From: Streptococcaceae bacterium ESL0687
GTDB taxonomy: Bacteria; Bacillota; Bacilli; Lactobacillales; Streptococcaceae
NCBI GenBank assembly: GCA_029392475.1
Contig: CP113940.1
Location: forward strand, 372,001 to 436,000
Length of the DNA: 64,000 nucleotides
Direction of reading: 5' to 3'
Both the position numbers and the translations under genes were made by a program. This document shows positions 49,234-59,187 of the stretch, piece after piece. Below the pieces are notes generated by a model, which was not told where the DNA came from, did not search any database, and saw only the letters and a list, made by a program, of their open reading frames with translations. Each line of letters starts with the position of its first letter. Within the stretch, counting starts at the first letter, position 1.

Positions 49234-49683
49234 ATGTCAGACTATAACAAATTTACCGATCAAGATTTACGTAACAGATTAACTAAAGAAGAATATGAAG
49301 TAACTCAAAATTCAGCTACAGAAAGAGCTTTTACAGGCAAGTATGACGACTTTTTCGACAAGGGTTTGTATGTCGATGTTGTAAGTGGTGAACCCCTATT
49401 TACCTCAGAAGACAAATACAACTCAGGTTGTGGTTGGCCAGCCTTTACAAAACCAATTGAAAAATCAAGTGTCAAGGAAAAAAGGGACAGATCTTATGGT
49501 ATGGAACGAGTTGAGGTTAGAAGTAGTGATGCTGATTCTCATCTAGGACATGTCTTTACAGATGGTCCAAGGGAACTAGGAGGCCTAAGGTATTGTATCA
49601 ACTCTGCTGCTCTGAAATTTATTCCCTATGACAAGCTTGATCAAGAAGGTTACGGCGACTACAAGAAACTTTTTAAAAATTAA
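49234..49683 (+). CDS. msrB: Peptide-methionine (R)-S-oxide reductase MsrB
   Basis: 149 residues from ATG 49234 after GGAGG. GCGWPAF, HLGHVF and the catalytic Cys in RYCINS identify MsrB. The usual zinc-binding CxxC pairs are absent, so this is the zinc-free type. It repairs oxidised methionine. Confidence 0.94.
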   Translation: MSDYNKFTDQDLRNRLTKEEYEVTQNSATERAFTGKYDDFFDKGLYVDVVSGEPLFTSEDKYNSGCGWPAFTKPIEKSSVKEKRDRSYGMERVEVRSSDADSHLGHVFTDGPRELGGLRYCINSAALKFIPYDKLDQEGYGDYKKLFKN

Positions 49684-49715
49684 CAAAAGAAGATCAATAT
49701 ATAAGAAGGAGATTT

Positions 49716-50615
49716 ATGACATTTAAATCAGGATTTGTTGCAATTGTCGGCCGTCCAAACGTTGGTAAATCAACATTTATGAACCATGTGATGGGCCAAA
49801 AGATTGCAATTATGAGTGACAAGGCTCAAACCACAAGAAATAAAATCCAAGGTATTTACACAACAGACAAGGAGCAGATTGTTTTCATTGATACCCCAGG
49901 TATCCATAAACCCAAAACTGCCCTTGGAGACTACATGGTCGAAGCAGCTTACAGTGCCCTACGCGAAGTTGACGTGATTATTTTCATGGTTGCAGCTGAT
50001 GAGGAGCGTGGTAAGGGTGACGACATGATTATCGAGCGCCTAAAACAAAGCAAGACACCTGTTGTTCTTGTTATCAACAAGATTGATAAAATTCATCCAG
50101 ACCAACTCTTCAAGGTAATTGAAGATTATTCAAGTCAAATGGATTTTGCTGACGTTATTCCAATTTCAGCCCTTCAAGGAAACAATACAAGTCGCCTACT
50201 AGATTTACTTGCTGACAAGCTTGATGAAGGACCTCAATACTTCCCAGAAGACATGATTACTGACCACCCTGAACGCTTTTTAGTTAGTGAGATGATTCGT
50301 GAAAAAGTTCTTCAACTAACCCGTGAGGAAGTGCCTCATTCAGTGGCTGTTGTGACTGACTCAATGCGCCACGAGGAAGAGGGAGCAAAACTTCATATCA
50401 TGGCAACAGTTGTCGTTGAAAGAAAGAGCCAAAAGGGTATTATCATTGGAAAAAATGGCTCAATGCTTAAAAAAGTTGGAACTTTAGCTCGTAAGGATAT
50501 TGAGGCTATGCTTGGTGAAAAAGTCTACCTTGAACTTTGGGTTAAGGTTAAAAAGGACTGGCGTGATAAACGTTTTGATCTCCAAGACTTTGGATATAGA
50601 AATGACGATTATTAA
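49716..50615 (+). CDS. era: GTPase Era
   Basis: Ribosome-assembly GTPase, 299 residues: [22 protein letters not shown] and SALQGNN, then a C-terminal KH domain with [17 protein letters not shown] precedes the ATG. Ends at a terminator. Confidence 0.96.
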   Translation: MTFKSGFVAIVGRPNVGKSTFMNHVMGQKIAIMSDKAQTTRNKIQGIYTTDKEQIVFIDTPGIHKPKTALGDYMVEAAYSALREVDVIIFMVAADEERGKGDDMIIERLKQSKTPVVLVINKIDKIHPDQLFKVIEDYSSQMDFADVIPISALQGNNTSRLLDLLADKLDEGPQYFPEDMITDHPERFLVSEMIREKVLQLTREEVPHSVAVVTDSMRHEEEGAKLHIMATVVVERKSQKGIIIGKNGSMLKKVGTLARKDIEAMLGEKVYLELWVKVKKDWRDKRFDLQDFGYRNDDY

Positions 50616-50641
50616 ATTCTAGGTTTCCTAGAATTTTTTCT
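50614..50641 (+). terminator. era terminator
   Basis: AAATTCTAGG (50614-50623) pairs with CCTAGAATTT (50627-50636), then a T run; the arm begins in the stop codon. Confidence 0.88.
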
Positions 50642-50702
50642 ATTAGTAATTAGTTAATTGGATAATTAGGATAATTAGATAGTAATTAAGGGGAAAATAA
50701 AG

Positions 50703-51548
50703 ATGCCAGAATTACCAGAAGTTGAAAATGTACGCAGGGGTCTAGAAAGACTAGTTAAGGGTAAAAAAATCACATCTGTAGAGGTTGCCTATCCTAGAAT
50801 GGTTTTGACAGGAGCTGAGGAGTTTGAACAAGCCCTTCTTGGTCAGGTTGTTGAATCAGTAGGGCGTAGGGGGAAATACCTTATCCTAAAATTAAGTAAT
50901 GATGTTGTTATTAGCCATCTGAGAATGGAAGGTAAGTACAATTTGTATCAAGGCGAGGTTCCTTCGAACAAGCACTATCATGTCTTCATTGGTTTTGATG
51001 ATGGATCAACCTTGGTCTACCAAGATGTCAGGAAGTTTGGAACCATGGAACTTATGAAAGAGCAGGCCCTTGATGGCTACTTTATATCAAAAAAGATAGG
51101 TCCCGAACCTACCCAGACAGACTTTGATTTGGCTGATTTTTACCAAAGCCTCCATAAGTCAAAAAAAATCATCAAACCATATTTACTAGACCAAACCCTC
51201 GTGGCAGGTCTTGGAAATATCTATGTAGATGAGGTTCTTTGGCTGGCTAAAATCTTCCCAGGGGATCCTGCAAATCTTATTCCCTATGAAAAAATTGCAG
51301 TCCTTCGGGATGCAATTATTGATGTCTTAGAAGATTCTATTGCAAGCGGTGGAAGTAGCATTAGAACTTATAAGAACGCTTTGGGTGATAAGGGAAGTTA
51401 TCAGGATAAATTAAGAGTTTACGGAAAAGTCGGTGTCCCTTGCCCCCGCTGTGGCACTCCCATTGAAAAATTCAAACTCTCAGGCCGAGGGACTCATTTT
51501 TGTCCTTACTGCCAGCCTAGCCTGAAGGAAGGTGATTTGAATGACTAA
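50703..51548 (+). CDS. mutM: Formamidopyrimidine-DNA glycosylase (MutM/Fpg)
   Basis: Removes 8-oxoguanine and related lesions. 281 residues: catalytic N-terminal Pro2 and Glu3 in MPELPEVENV, the helix-two-turn-helix, and the C-terminal zinc finger CPRCG and CPYC. Overlaps coaE by 8 bases. Own start region after the era terminator, with AGGGG before the ATG. Confidence 0.96.
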   Translation: MPELPEVENVRRGLERLVKGKKITSVEVAYPRMVLTGAEEFEQALLGQVVESVGRRGKYLILKLSNDVVISHLRMEGKYNLYQGEVPSNKHYHVFIGFDDGSTLVYQDVRKFGTMELMKEQALDGYFISKKIGPEPTQTDFDLADFYQSLHKSKKIIKPYLLDQTLVAGLGNIYVDEVLWLAKIFPGDPANLIPYEKIAVLRDAIIDVLEDSIASGGSSIRTYKNALGDKGSYQDKLRVYGKVGVPCPRCGTPIEKFKLSGRGTHFCPYCQPSLKEGDLND

Positions 51549-52161
51549 TGTTATTGGTCTGACCGGAGGTATAGCTTCTGGCAAATCGACAGTAACTAAT
51601 TTTTTAAGGGATAAAGGATACCAAGTCATTGATGCCGATCAGGTGGTTCATGACCTGCAAAAAAAGGGCCAACCTCTTTACCAGATAATAGAAAAAGAGT
51701 TAGGTCCATCATTTATTCAAGAAGATGGCGAGCTTGATCGTAAAAAAATTGCCAGCTATGTATTTGCAGATAAGAAACTACTGGAAAAAATATCCCTTAT
51801 CCAAAATAAGGTTATTAGGGAATCCCTAGCCCAAAAAAGAAGGGAACTCTTACAGGCAGATTTTAGAAAGAATAAAGGTCAGGGTATCATTTTTATGGAT
51901 ATTCCCTTACTTTTTGAAGGAAAATATGATTATTTTGACCAAGTTTGGTTGGTCTATGTCCCTCAAGAGATTCAGCTTGCAAGACTTATGAAGAGAAATA
52001 ACTTAAGTGCAGCTGAAGCCCAAAAAAGAATCGATAGTCAAATGCCACTTGAGGAAAAAAGAGAGCTTGCAGATAGAATTATTGATAATTCTACTACAAG
52101 AGAGGCCACTAAGGAGCAGGTTGAAAATCTGCTGGAGGCCCTTCTGGCTGATAAAAAATAA
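51541..52161 (+). CDS. coaE: Dephospho-CoA kinase
   Basis: Last step of coenzyme A synthesis. 206 residues: GLTGGIASGKST Walker A, DADQVVHDL and the MDIPLLFE motif. Translationally coupled to mutM by an 8-base overlap. Confidence 0.95.
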   Translation: MTNVIGLTGGIASGKSTVTNFLRDKGYQVIDADQVVHDLQKKGQPLYQIIEKELGPSFIQEDGELDRKKIASYVFADKKLLEKISLIQNKVIRESLAQKRRELLQADFRKNKGQGIIFMDIPLLFEGKYDYFDQVWLVYVPQEIQLARLMKRNNLSAAEAQKRIDSQMPLEEKRELADRIIDNSTTREATKEQVENLLEALLADKK

Positions 52162-52246
52162 GTTATTTAGGTAAATTATTTAGATCATAGTCGAAATTTA
52201 TAGGTGTAGGATACATTTTAGTAATTATTGGAAAAAGAGATTTTAA

Positions 52247-52393
52247 ATGCGTGTAAAAATAAATTTAAGGTGTGGTGAATGTGGTAGTAAAAACTATATT
52301 ACCAGCAAAAATAAGCGTAACCACCCAGAAAAAGTTAAGGTATTAAAATATTGCCCTAAGGAAAGAAAGGTTACCATGCATGAGGAGGCCTAG
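52247..52393 (+). CDS. rpmG: 50S ribosomal protein L33
   Basis: 48 residues, [20 protein letters not shown] start and [10 protein letters not shown] end. It keeps the first cysteine pair (CGEC) but only one of the second pair, as in the streptococcal CPKERK paralogue. A complex terminator follows. Confidence 0.9.
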   Translation: MRVKINLRCGECGSKNYITSKNKRNHPEKVKVLKYCPKERKVTMHEEA

Positions 52394-52406
52394 TTAAATT
52401 CCTAAG

Positions 52407-52446
52407 GACCAAAAAAGAAGGATGGAAAAGCTTCTTTTTTTTGGTC
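52407..52446 (+). terminator. rpmG terminator
   Basis: GACCAAAAAAGAAG pairs with CTTCTTTTTTTTGGTC around a purine-rich loop, giving a long A/T-rich stem with T run inside. Confidence 0.75.
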
Positions 52447-52505
52447 TTAAAAAGTGGTACAATTGAAAGCAGTTATTTTATAATAAGATATAAACCGAGG
52501 TTCTA

Positions 52506-53750
52506 ATGAAAACCGTATTAAAGAAAAGTAATTTTTTAAATTATTCGATTCTAATCCCCTACTTTGTTCTATCAATTATTGGATTAGTCGTTGTATATTC
52601 AACCACAGCACCCCTGCAGGTTGACGCAGGAGGGAACCCAGCAGCACAGGTTATCTCCCAAACCATCTTCTGGATACTTAGTTTGATTGTAATCTATGTC
52701 CTCTACCATATGAAACTTAGTTTCTTGCGAAATACTAGGTTTATCAGGGGAATCATGTGGATTGAAATCATGCTTTTAGCCGCCGCCAGATTCTTGGCCC
52801 CTGAGGTTAATGGGGCCCACGGCTGGATTTTCATTGGAAAATTCTCAGTCCAGCCAGTTGAGTATCTGAAAATATTAATCGTCTGGCAGCTGGCTGCAAC
52901 CTTTGCCAAAAATCAAGACGAAATCTACAAGGAAGACATTAAAGGTGTTTGGAAGGGGGGCTGGCTCAGTCAGTTTCTACTAAGTGCCATCCTAATTGGA
53001 ATGATGCCCGACATGGGTAACCTAATCCTAATCTTAGGGATTGTAGCTGTTATGATTTTTTCAAGCGGTATTAGTAAGGGTTGGTTCAACCTAGCATTTT
53101 TACTAGGAGTTTGTAGCCTCTTCTTTGGTTACCTTCTCCTTAAACTTACAGGTGGAAATCTCTTTGGGGGTCCTCTAGCCCGTTTTTCATATATCAATAA
53201 ACGTCTAGTTGCCTTTTTAAACCCCTTTGAGGACTTAAGTGATGCCGGTCACCAAATGGCCAACAGTTACTATGCCATAAGCAATGGTGGTTGGTTTGGC
53301 CGGGGACTAGGAAATAGCGTCCAGAAAAAAGGTTACCTACCTGAAGCCTCAACTGACTTTGTTTATTCAATCGTTATTGAAGAGTTTGGAGTAATTCTAG
53401 CCATTGTAATCTTAGCCCTATTGTTCTTTTTAATCTTAAGAATTATGCAGGTTGGTATTAAATCAAAGGATCCTTTCAACTCGATGATGTGTATTGGAGT
53501 AGCAGCGCTCTTTTTGATGCAAGTATTTGTTAATGTTGGTGGTTTATCAGGTTTAATTCCAGAAACAGGAGTAACCTTCCCCTTCCTATCGCAAGGGGGG
53601 AACAGTCTTTTAATCCTATCCGTCGGTGTAGGTTTTGTCTTAAATATTAGTGCCGATGAGAAAAGGAGGGAGCTTGTCACTCTTGCTGAACAATATGAGA
53701 TGCAGGAAGAGCTCTTGACTGAAATAGAATTTGAAGAAAGAGAATCTTAG
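52506..53750 (+). CDS. ftsW: FtsW/RodA/SpoVE-family lipid II polymerase (FtsW-like)
   Basis: 414 residues with ten membrane helices, an early VVYSTTAP segment, WIFIGKFSVQPVEYLKI and the extracellular catalytic region near NPFEDLSDAGHQ. GLIPETGVTFPFLSQGG closes the family signature. It polymerises peptidoglycan strands with a partner class B PBP. The N-terminal match to streptococcal FtsW makes ftsW more likely than rodA. Confidence 0.9.
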   Translation: MKTVLKKSNFLNYSILIPYFVLSIIGLVVVYSTTAPLQVDAGGNPAAQVISQTIFWILSLIVIYVLYHMKLSFLRNTRFIRGIMWIEIMLLAAARFLAPEVNGAHGWIFIGKFSVQPVEYLKILIVWQLAATFAKNQDEIYKEDIKGVWKGGWLSQFLLSAILIGMMPDMGNLILILGIVAVMIFSSGISKGWFNLAFLLGVCSLFFGYLLLKLTGGNLFGGPLARFSYINKRLVAFLNPFEDLSDAGHQMANSYYAISNGGWFGRGLGNSVQKKGYLPEASTDFVYSIVIEEFGVILAIVILALLFFLILRIMQVGIKSKDPFNSMMCIGVAALFLMQVFVNVGGLSGLIPETGVTFPFLSQGGNSLLILSVGVGFVLNISADEKRRELVTLAEQYEMQEELLTEIEFEERES

Positions 53751-53840
53751 TAGAGATTTTCTTTTTTATTGCAAGTGAGATTTCTTGAATTTTTAACCAA
53801 TAATCGCTAAAATAAGTTTTTCGAACATAAGAGGAATAAA

Positions 53841-54818
53841 ATGAAAATTAAACATATAACCCCTATGGGGTACTGCTACGGAGTGATTGATGCTATGGTT
53901 ATTGCTAAAAATGTAGCCATGGATGAAAGTTTGCCTCGTCCGATTTACATCTTAGGAATGATTGTCCATAATGCCCATGTTACAAGTGCCTTTGAAAGTA
54001 TCGGGATTAAAACAATTGATGGTCATAATCGTTTAGAAATAGTAGATAAAATTGATTCAGGGACCGTTATTTTTACAGCCCACGGGGTTAGTGATCAGGT
54101 TAGAAAAAAAGCTGACGAAAAAGGCCTGGTAACAATTGATGCTAGTTGTCCAGATGTTTTAATAACCCATGAAATTGTCCGAAAGAAAATTGAGGACGGC
54201 AAGACCGTGATTTATATTGGTAAAGAAGGTCATCCTGAACCAGAAGGTGTTTTAGGTATTTCTGATACAAAAATACATTTGATATCCAAGGAAGCACAAA
54301 TCAATGACTTAAGGATTGAAGGCGATATTTTTGTGACTAATCAGACGACTATGAGCATGTGGGATGTTGAAGATATCATGAATGCCATTTTAAAAAAATA
54401 TCCCCAGGCTGAAATTCATAGGGATATCTGCCAGGCCACCAATGAACGCCAGCAGGCTGTTGCTGAGCAAGCTGTGGGCTGTGATCTAACAATAGTTGTT
54501 GGCGATCCAAGAAGTAATAATAGTAATCGCCTGGCCCAGGTTTCTGAGGAGCAGGCAGGAGTCAAGGCCTACAGGGTGGCTGATGTTGGTGAGATTAAAT
54601 TAGAATGGCTTGAAAATGTGACAACTGTAGCTGTAACGGCCGGAGCATCAACCCCTACGGCAGTTGTCCGAGAGGTCATAAACTTCCTTGATAACTATGA
54701 TGGCCACAAGCAGCAAAGTAAGGTTGAATCAGAGGATATTCTCCCTCGTGGTGGTGTCAGAGACCTTACTAAAAAAAGACAAAGAAGGCTTGAAAAACTA
54801 AGGGAACAAAATCAATAA
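53841..54818 (+). CDS. ispH: 4-hydroxy-3-methylbut-2-enyl diphosphate reductase
   Basis: Final step of the MEP isoprenoid pathway, an Fe-S reductase. 325 residues with the three cluster cysteines in MGYCYGV, DASCPDV and [11 protein letters not shown] short basic C-terminal tail ([10 protein letters not shown]) is additional. Having IspH implies MEP-type isoprenoid synthesis, which is unusual for streptococci and lactococci that normally use mevalonate. Confidence 0.93.
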   Translation: MKIKHITPMGYCYGVIDAMVIAKNVAMDESLPRPIYILGMIVHNAHVTSAFESIGIKTIDGHNRLEIVDKIDSGTVIFTAHGVSDQVRKKADEKGLVTIDASCPDVLITHEIVRKKIEDGKTVIYIGKEGHPEPEGVLGISDTKIHLISKEAQINDLRIEGDIFVTNQTTMSMWDVEDIMNAILKKYPQAEIHRDICQATNERQQAVAEQAVGCDLTIVVGDPRSNNSNRLAQVSEEQAGVKAYRVADVGEIKLEWLENVTTVAVTAGASTPTAVVREVINFLDNYDGHKQQSKVESEDILPRGGVRDLTKKRQRRLEKLREQNQ

Positions 54819-54825
54819 TTAATAG

Positions 54826-54866
54826 TAAGTTAATCTTTCAAACTAGGGAGGATTAACTTATTTTTT
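54826..54866 (+). terminator. ispH terminator
   Basis: TAAGTTAATC (54826-54835) pairs with GATTAACTTA (54851-54860), then six T. Confidence 0.85.
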
Positions 54867-54889
54867 AAATCAAGTTTAGGATATTTTTC

Positions 54890-54917
54890 TTTACTAACTT
54901 TAATTTTGTGGTACAAT
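54890..54917 (+). promoter_or_regulatory. dnaG-rpoD promoter
   Basis: TTTACT (54890-54895), 16 bases, TACAAT (54912-54917) with an extended TGG. Confidence 0.6.
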
Positions 54918-54963
54918 AAGACTTGGTTATTTGCGCCCTTTTTTTGGTTTGGAGGTGATAAAT

Positions 54964-56775
54964 ATGGCAAAACTTGACCGAGAAGAGATTGCTGTCATTA
55001 AGTCTAGCGTTAATATTGTAGATGTTATCTCCCAATATATAGCTCTGACCAAGACAGGAAGGAACTATCTAGGTCTCTGTCCCTTTCATGGTGAAAAAAC
55101 TCCAAGTTTTAATGTAAATTCAGACAAGCAGTTTTACCACTGTTTTGGTTGTGGTAAGTCTGGAGATGTAATAAAATTTTTAGAAGACTATAAGCAAATA
55201 AGTTTTTTAGATAGCGTAAAAGAAGTTGCAGCATATGCAGGAATAAACTTAGAAATTGATGAAGGTCCCAAACGGGAAAATCCCCATCAGAGTTTATTTG
55301 ATATTCACGCCCAGGCCAGTAAGTTTTATCATATGGTCTTAACCTCAACAGAGCTTGGGAAAAAGGCCAAGGAATATCTTTATGCCCGGGGGATTGATGA
55401 TCAGATAATTGAACAATTCGGGATTGGCTTAGCCCCTGATGAACCTGATATCTTGTACCAGTTTCTAGCAAACAAGTTTGAAGAGAAGGTCTTATCTGAA
55501 TCAGGTCTTTTTACTTTTACGGAGAATAAAATCTTTGATTCCTTTAGGAACCGGATAATGTTCCCCCTAGCTAATGAGCATAATCATATCATTGCCTTTT
55601 CCGGTCGTATTTGGACTGAGCAGGCAATCTATAAGAAGGAAGCCAAGTATAAGAATTCACCGGCGACCCCCATTTTTAATAAAAGCTATGAGCTCTATAA
55701 TTTAAATAGAGCCAAGGCAGTAGCCAGTAAGTCAAAGGAAGTTTATTTGATGGAAGGCTTCATGGATGTTATAGCTGCCTATAAGGCTGGTGTGACTAAT
55801 GTTGTAGCAACCATGGGAACAGCTCTTACAAGCCACCATGTTAAGAAGTTAGCGAGAATTGTTAATAATTTCATCCTCCTTTATGACGGGGATAAGGCAG
55901 GGCAGAATGCAGCCTATAAGTCACTTTCTCTTTTGGCTGGTAAAAAAGTTCAAATCGTTCAGGTGCCTGATAATCTTGACCCTGATGAGTATGAAAAAAA
56001 ATATCCAGGTACCCTCAAAACACTGATGGAAAGAGGGAGGGTAAGTGAGACTGAGTTCTTAATTGACTACTTAAAACCTTTACCCAATGCAAATCTCGAA
56101 GAGGAAAGTAATTATTTAGATAAAATTATTCCCCTAATAGCTAGTGAATTAAGTACGGCAAGACAAAGTGCCTACCTTAATAAGCTAGAAGGTCTTCTGC
56201 CAACCTTCACCTACCAAAAACTTGAGGAATTGGTTAGAAGGCAGGAAAATACAAATCAAATTAATCAGGAGGTGCAAGCAGACTGGGAGCCTAATTTTAA
56301 CAGGCAGCCGGTGCATGCTCCAGTGAGAATTGTGCAGGAGGAATACTCTCCCAAACTCTCCCGATTAGAAAAAACAGAACAGTATTTGCTTCAAAGGTTA
56401 ATCTCCCATCCTTATTTATTAAATGAAATAATGGATGATGAAGACTTTTCCTTTAGGCATAAAAATTACCAGAGGCTTTTTGAAGCAGTCCTTCTCCAGT
56501 ATATGTCCCTTGAAAGGATAGATGAAACCCAGTTGGTTCATAGCCTACCAGAGGATTTATCCAATCTGTGGTATCAGATGAAATCCCTTAACTTACCCAA
56601 ACAACTTGCCAAGGAGGAAATAAAAGATGTCCTTAAGGCATTTGTTAGGGAAAATAAGCTTTTGAAGCTTGAGGATTTAAAAAAACAGCTGGATGTTGCC
56701 AAAAAGACTGGTAATTTAGAAAAAGAAATGGAACTTACCCTAGAGTTTATAAAACAAAAGAAACTTTTAGACTAA
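54964..56775 (+). CDS. dnaG: DNA primase
   Basis: 603 residues from ATG 54964 after GGAGGTG; an in-frame start at 54931 is upstream of that site. N-terminal CHC2 zinc ribbon ([19 protein letters not shown]), the RNA polymerase/TOPRIM domain with YLMEGFMDV and DGDKAGQNA, and the C-terminal helicase-binding domain. Forms the macromolecular-synthesis pair with rpoD. Confidence 0.96.
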   Translation: MAKLDREEIAVIKSSVNIVDVISQYIALTKTGRNYLGLCPFHGEKTPSFNVNSDKQFYHCFGCGKSGDVIKFLEDYKQISFLDSVKEVAAYAGINLEIDEGPKRENPHQSLFDIHAQASKFYHMVLTSTELGKKAKEYLYARGIDDQIIEQFGIGLAPDEPDILYQFLANKFEEKVLSESGLFTFTENKIFDSFRNRIMFPLANEHNHIIAFSGRIWTEQAIYKKEAKYKNSPATPIFNKSYELYNLNRAKAVASKSKEVYLMEGFMDVIAAYKAGVTNVVATMGTALTSHHVKKLARIVNNFILLYDGDKAGQNAAYKSLSLLAGKKVQIVQVPDNLDPDEYEKKYPGTLKTLMERGRVSETEFLIDYLKPLPNANLEEESNYLDKIIPLIASELSTARQSAYLNKLEGLLPTFTYQKLEELVRRQENTNQINQEVQADWEPNFNRQPVHAPVRIVQEEYSPKLSRLEKTEQYLLQRLISHPYLLNEIMDDEDFSFRHKNYQRLFEAVLLQYMSLERIDETQLVHSLPEDLSNLWYQMKSLNLPKQLAKEEIKDVLKAFVRENKLLKLEDLKKQLDVAKKTGNLEKEMELTLEFIKQKKLLD

Positions 56776-56785
56776 GGAGATAAAT

Positions 56786-57901
56786 TTGACAACTAAGAAA
56801 AATGTAAAAAAAGATGTAACAAGTGTTGATATTGCTATCGCAAACTTTATCCGAGCTCACAAGGCTGAAGGAATAGTTGTTGATGATGTCCTAACTAAAG
56901 ATTTAGTAGCAAGTCTAGAACTTGAAGCTGATAAAATTGATGATGTCCTTCAAAGGGTTCAGGACGCTGGAATTTCAATCGTTGATAAGGACGGAAATCC
57001 AAGTTCAATGGCTCTTAAGGATGATCCAAATCTTGGTCAAGAATCAGATGAGGATTTAACAGCAGCAGCTGGTGTTAAAATCGATGACCCAGTTCGTATG
57101 TACCTTAAGGAAATCGGACGAGTTTCCCTTCTAACTATGGAAGAAGAAACAGCTCTAGCTGAAGCTATTGTGGCAGGTGATGAATTTGCCAAACAAAGCC
57201 TGGCTGAAGCCAACCTTCGTCTGGTTGTAAGTATCGCTAAACGTTATGTAGGACGCGGTATGCAGTTCCTTGATTTGATCCAAGAAGGTAACATGGGTCT
57301 TATGAAGGCTGTTGAAAAATTTGACCATACTAAGGGATTCAAGTTTTCAACTTATGCGACTTGGTGGATTCGTCAGGCCATTACTCGTGCCATTGCCGAC
57401 CAGGCTCGTACCATCCGTATCCCAGTTCACATGGTTGAAACAATCAACAAATTAATCCGTATCCAACGTCAACTACTTCAAGACCTTGGCCGCGAACCAA
57501 CCCCAGAAGAAATTGGTGAGCAAATGGATATGGCGCCAGACAAGGTTCGTGAAATCCTCAAAATCGCCCAAGAGCCAGTTAGTCTAGAAACTCCAATCGG
57601 AGAAGAAGACGACAGCCGCCTTGGTGACTTCATTGAAGATGAGGTTATTGAAAACCCTGTTGACCATACAACTCGTGTTATCTTGCGCGAGCAACTTGAC
57701 GAAGTTCTAGATACTCTAACTGACCGTGAAGAAAATGTTCTTCGCCTGCGTTTTGGTATCGATGACGGTAAAATGCGTACCCTTGAAGAAGTGGGTAAGG
57801 TCTTTGATGTAACCCGTGAGCGTATCCGCCAAATCGAGGCTAAAGCCCTTCGTAAACTACGCCACCCAAGCCGCAGCAAACGTCTGAAAGACTTCCTATA
57901 A
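56786..57901 (+). CDS. rpoD: RNA polymerase primary sigma factor
   Basis: 371 residues from TTG 56786 with AAGGAG at good spacing. Region 1.1 is short. Region 1.2-2 has [11 protein letters not shown], region 2.4 [14 protein letters not shown], region 3 PVHMVE and region 4 [24 protein letters not shown]. It directs housekeeping transcription. It follows dnaG by 10 bases. Confidence 0.97.
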   Translation: MTTKKNVKKDVTSVDIAIANFIRAHKAEGIVVDDVLTKDLVASLELEADKIDDVLQRVQDAGISIVDKDGNPSSMALKDDPNLGQESDEDLTAAAGVKIDDPVRMYLKEIGRVSLLTMEEETALAEAIVAGDEFAKQSLAEANLRLVVSIAKRYVGRGMQFLDLIQEGNMGLMKAVEKFDHTKGFKFSTYATWWIRQAITRAIADQARTIRIPVHMVETINKLIRIQRQLLQDLGREPTPEEIGEQMDMAPDKVREILKIAQEPVSLETPIGEEDDSRLGDFIEDEVIENPVDHTTRVILREQLDEVLDTLTDREENVLRLRFGIDDGKMRTLEEVGKVFDVTRERIRQIEAKALRKLRHPSRSKRLKDFL

Positions 57902-57942
57902 TTTTTACCTGATAAAGGCTATAATCCAAAGGAGAAAATAAA

Positions 57943-58275
57943 ATGGCTGATAAATATACTACAGAAGAAGTTGAAGCAATCAAGGATAAAATCCTTACTG
58001 CCCTTGAATCAGTAATTGACCCAGAGCTTGGGGTTGATATTATCAACCTAGGCCTTGTATACGAAATTTCTTTTGAAGACAACGGCTTCACAGAAATCAA
58101 GATGACCCTAACAACTATGGGTTGCCCTCTGGCTGATATCCTAACTGATCAAATTCATGACGCCCTAAAAGAAGTACCAGAAGTTACCGAATCAGAAGTA
58201 AAACTAGTTTGGTATCCAGCCTGGACTGTAGACAAGATGAGCCGTTACGCTCGTATTGCTCTTGGAATTAGATAA
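57943..58275 (+). CDS. DUF59/MIP18-family metal-sulfur cluster protein
   Basis: 110 residues with the family core SVIDPELGVDIINLGLVYE and LTTMGCPLADIL, including the conserved cysteine in MGCPL. Such proteins (SufT/PaaD type) help assemble Fe-S clusters. It follows rpoD in many streptococci, with its own AAGGAG. Terminator follows. Confidence 0.88.
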   Translation: MADKYTTEEVEAIKDKILTALESVIDPELGVDIINLGLVYEISFEDNGFTEIKMTLTTMGCPLADILTDQIHDALKEVPEVTESEVKLVWYPAWTVDKMSRYARIALGIR

Positions 58276-58282
58276 ATATAAG

Positions 58283-58324
58283 AAGAACACCGCTATTTAT
58301 ATTAAAAAGTAGTGGTGTTTTTCT
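58283..58324 (+). terminator. Terminator after the DUF59 gene
   Basis: AACACCGCTA (58286-58295) pairs with TAGTGGTGTT (58310-58319), then a T run. Confidence 0.85.
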
Positions 58325-58353
58325 TATTGTAATAATTATTATTGGAGGATTTT

Positions 58354-59178
58354 ATGTCATTTACTACCTACTATATGAATGAAAAGAAGGTTTATGAGCT
58401 AGCTTTATTAATTAATAATAAGCGTACTACCGAAGAGCGTACTACTGAAGATAAGAGCAATGGGGCCAAGGGAAGTGGAAATGCTGATATTCAATTCCAA
58501 GTACCATTCCTTGGGAATTTGGGCCCAAAAGTGAAAGGAGAGGGCGAAATAACACGCTCATCGGGACAACGAAGGGAGGAGTTATCTAAAATAATCTATT
58601 CTCAATCAATTCTTCTGCGCGAAGTAGTGAATAAATCCGTTGAAAAACGTAACTTGTCCGAAGCACATGAAGGAGATCTTGTAAAAATTAGAAATGTGGA
58701 AATAAGTCTTACTAACGCTAATGATATTACAGGAATCAATATTCTAACTGCAGGTGTGCTTAGTAACCTCAATGAAAGTATAGATATAAACAAAATCTTA
58801 GAGGTATTTTTAAAAGATAGTTCCTATGTTTTTGAGGGATCTTCCTCAACTGAAAAAATAATGTTCAATATTCCTCTCACACTTGAAGGAGAACTGGAAA
58901 ATAATCATCATATGTCTGAATTGGAATTGGGAAGATTCACTCTTGTAGGAATATATAAGGGAAAATATCAAAAGAAGCGTATTGAAGAGAAATTGAATAG
59001 AATTTCGTATTTGAATAGTCTAAATCAACAAAATTTTTCACAGGATAAGGCGGCTAACGTGCAAATAGAAAAAGAGAGCGATTGGAAAACCAATCAGCAT
59101 GAAATTTCCTCTGGGGAGGAAGAAGTACATTATCTAGATATAATTTCAGTAATTCAAGAGAGCAAATTTTTAAAATAG
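58354..59178 (+). CDS. DUF6414-like protein, partner of a Clp-type ATPase
   Basis: 274 residues from ATG 58354 (GGAGG upstream). It has no catalytic motif that I recognise. The N-terminus (TYYMNEKKVYELALLIN), then a Gly/Lys-rich linker with PFLGNLGPKVKGEGE, and IIYSQSILLREVV look like DUF6414-type proteins of unknown function. A central beta-rich part (GDLVKIRNVEI, EGELENN) and a Gln/Asn/Glu-rich C-terminus follow. Encoded 9 bases before the AAA+ gene and co-transcribed with it. AT-rich compared with rpoD. Confidence 0.6.
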   Translation: MSFTTYYMNEKKVYELALLINNKRTTEERTTEDKSNGAKGSGNADIQFQVPFLGNLGPKVKGEGEITRSSGQRREELSKIIYSQSILLREVVNKSVEKRNLSEAHEGDLVKIRNVEISLTNANDITGINILTAGVLSNLNESIDINKILEVFLKDSSYVFEGSSSTEKIMFNIPLTLEGELENNHHMSELELGRFTLVGIYKGKYQKKRIEEKLNRISYLNSLNQQNFSQDKAANVQIEKESDWKTNQHEISSGEEEVHYLDIISVIQESKFLK

Positions 59179-59187
59179 GGGACAATT

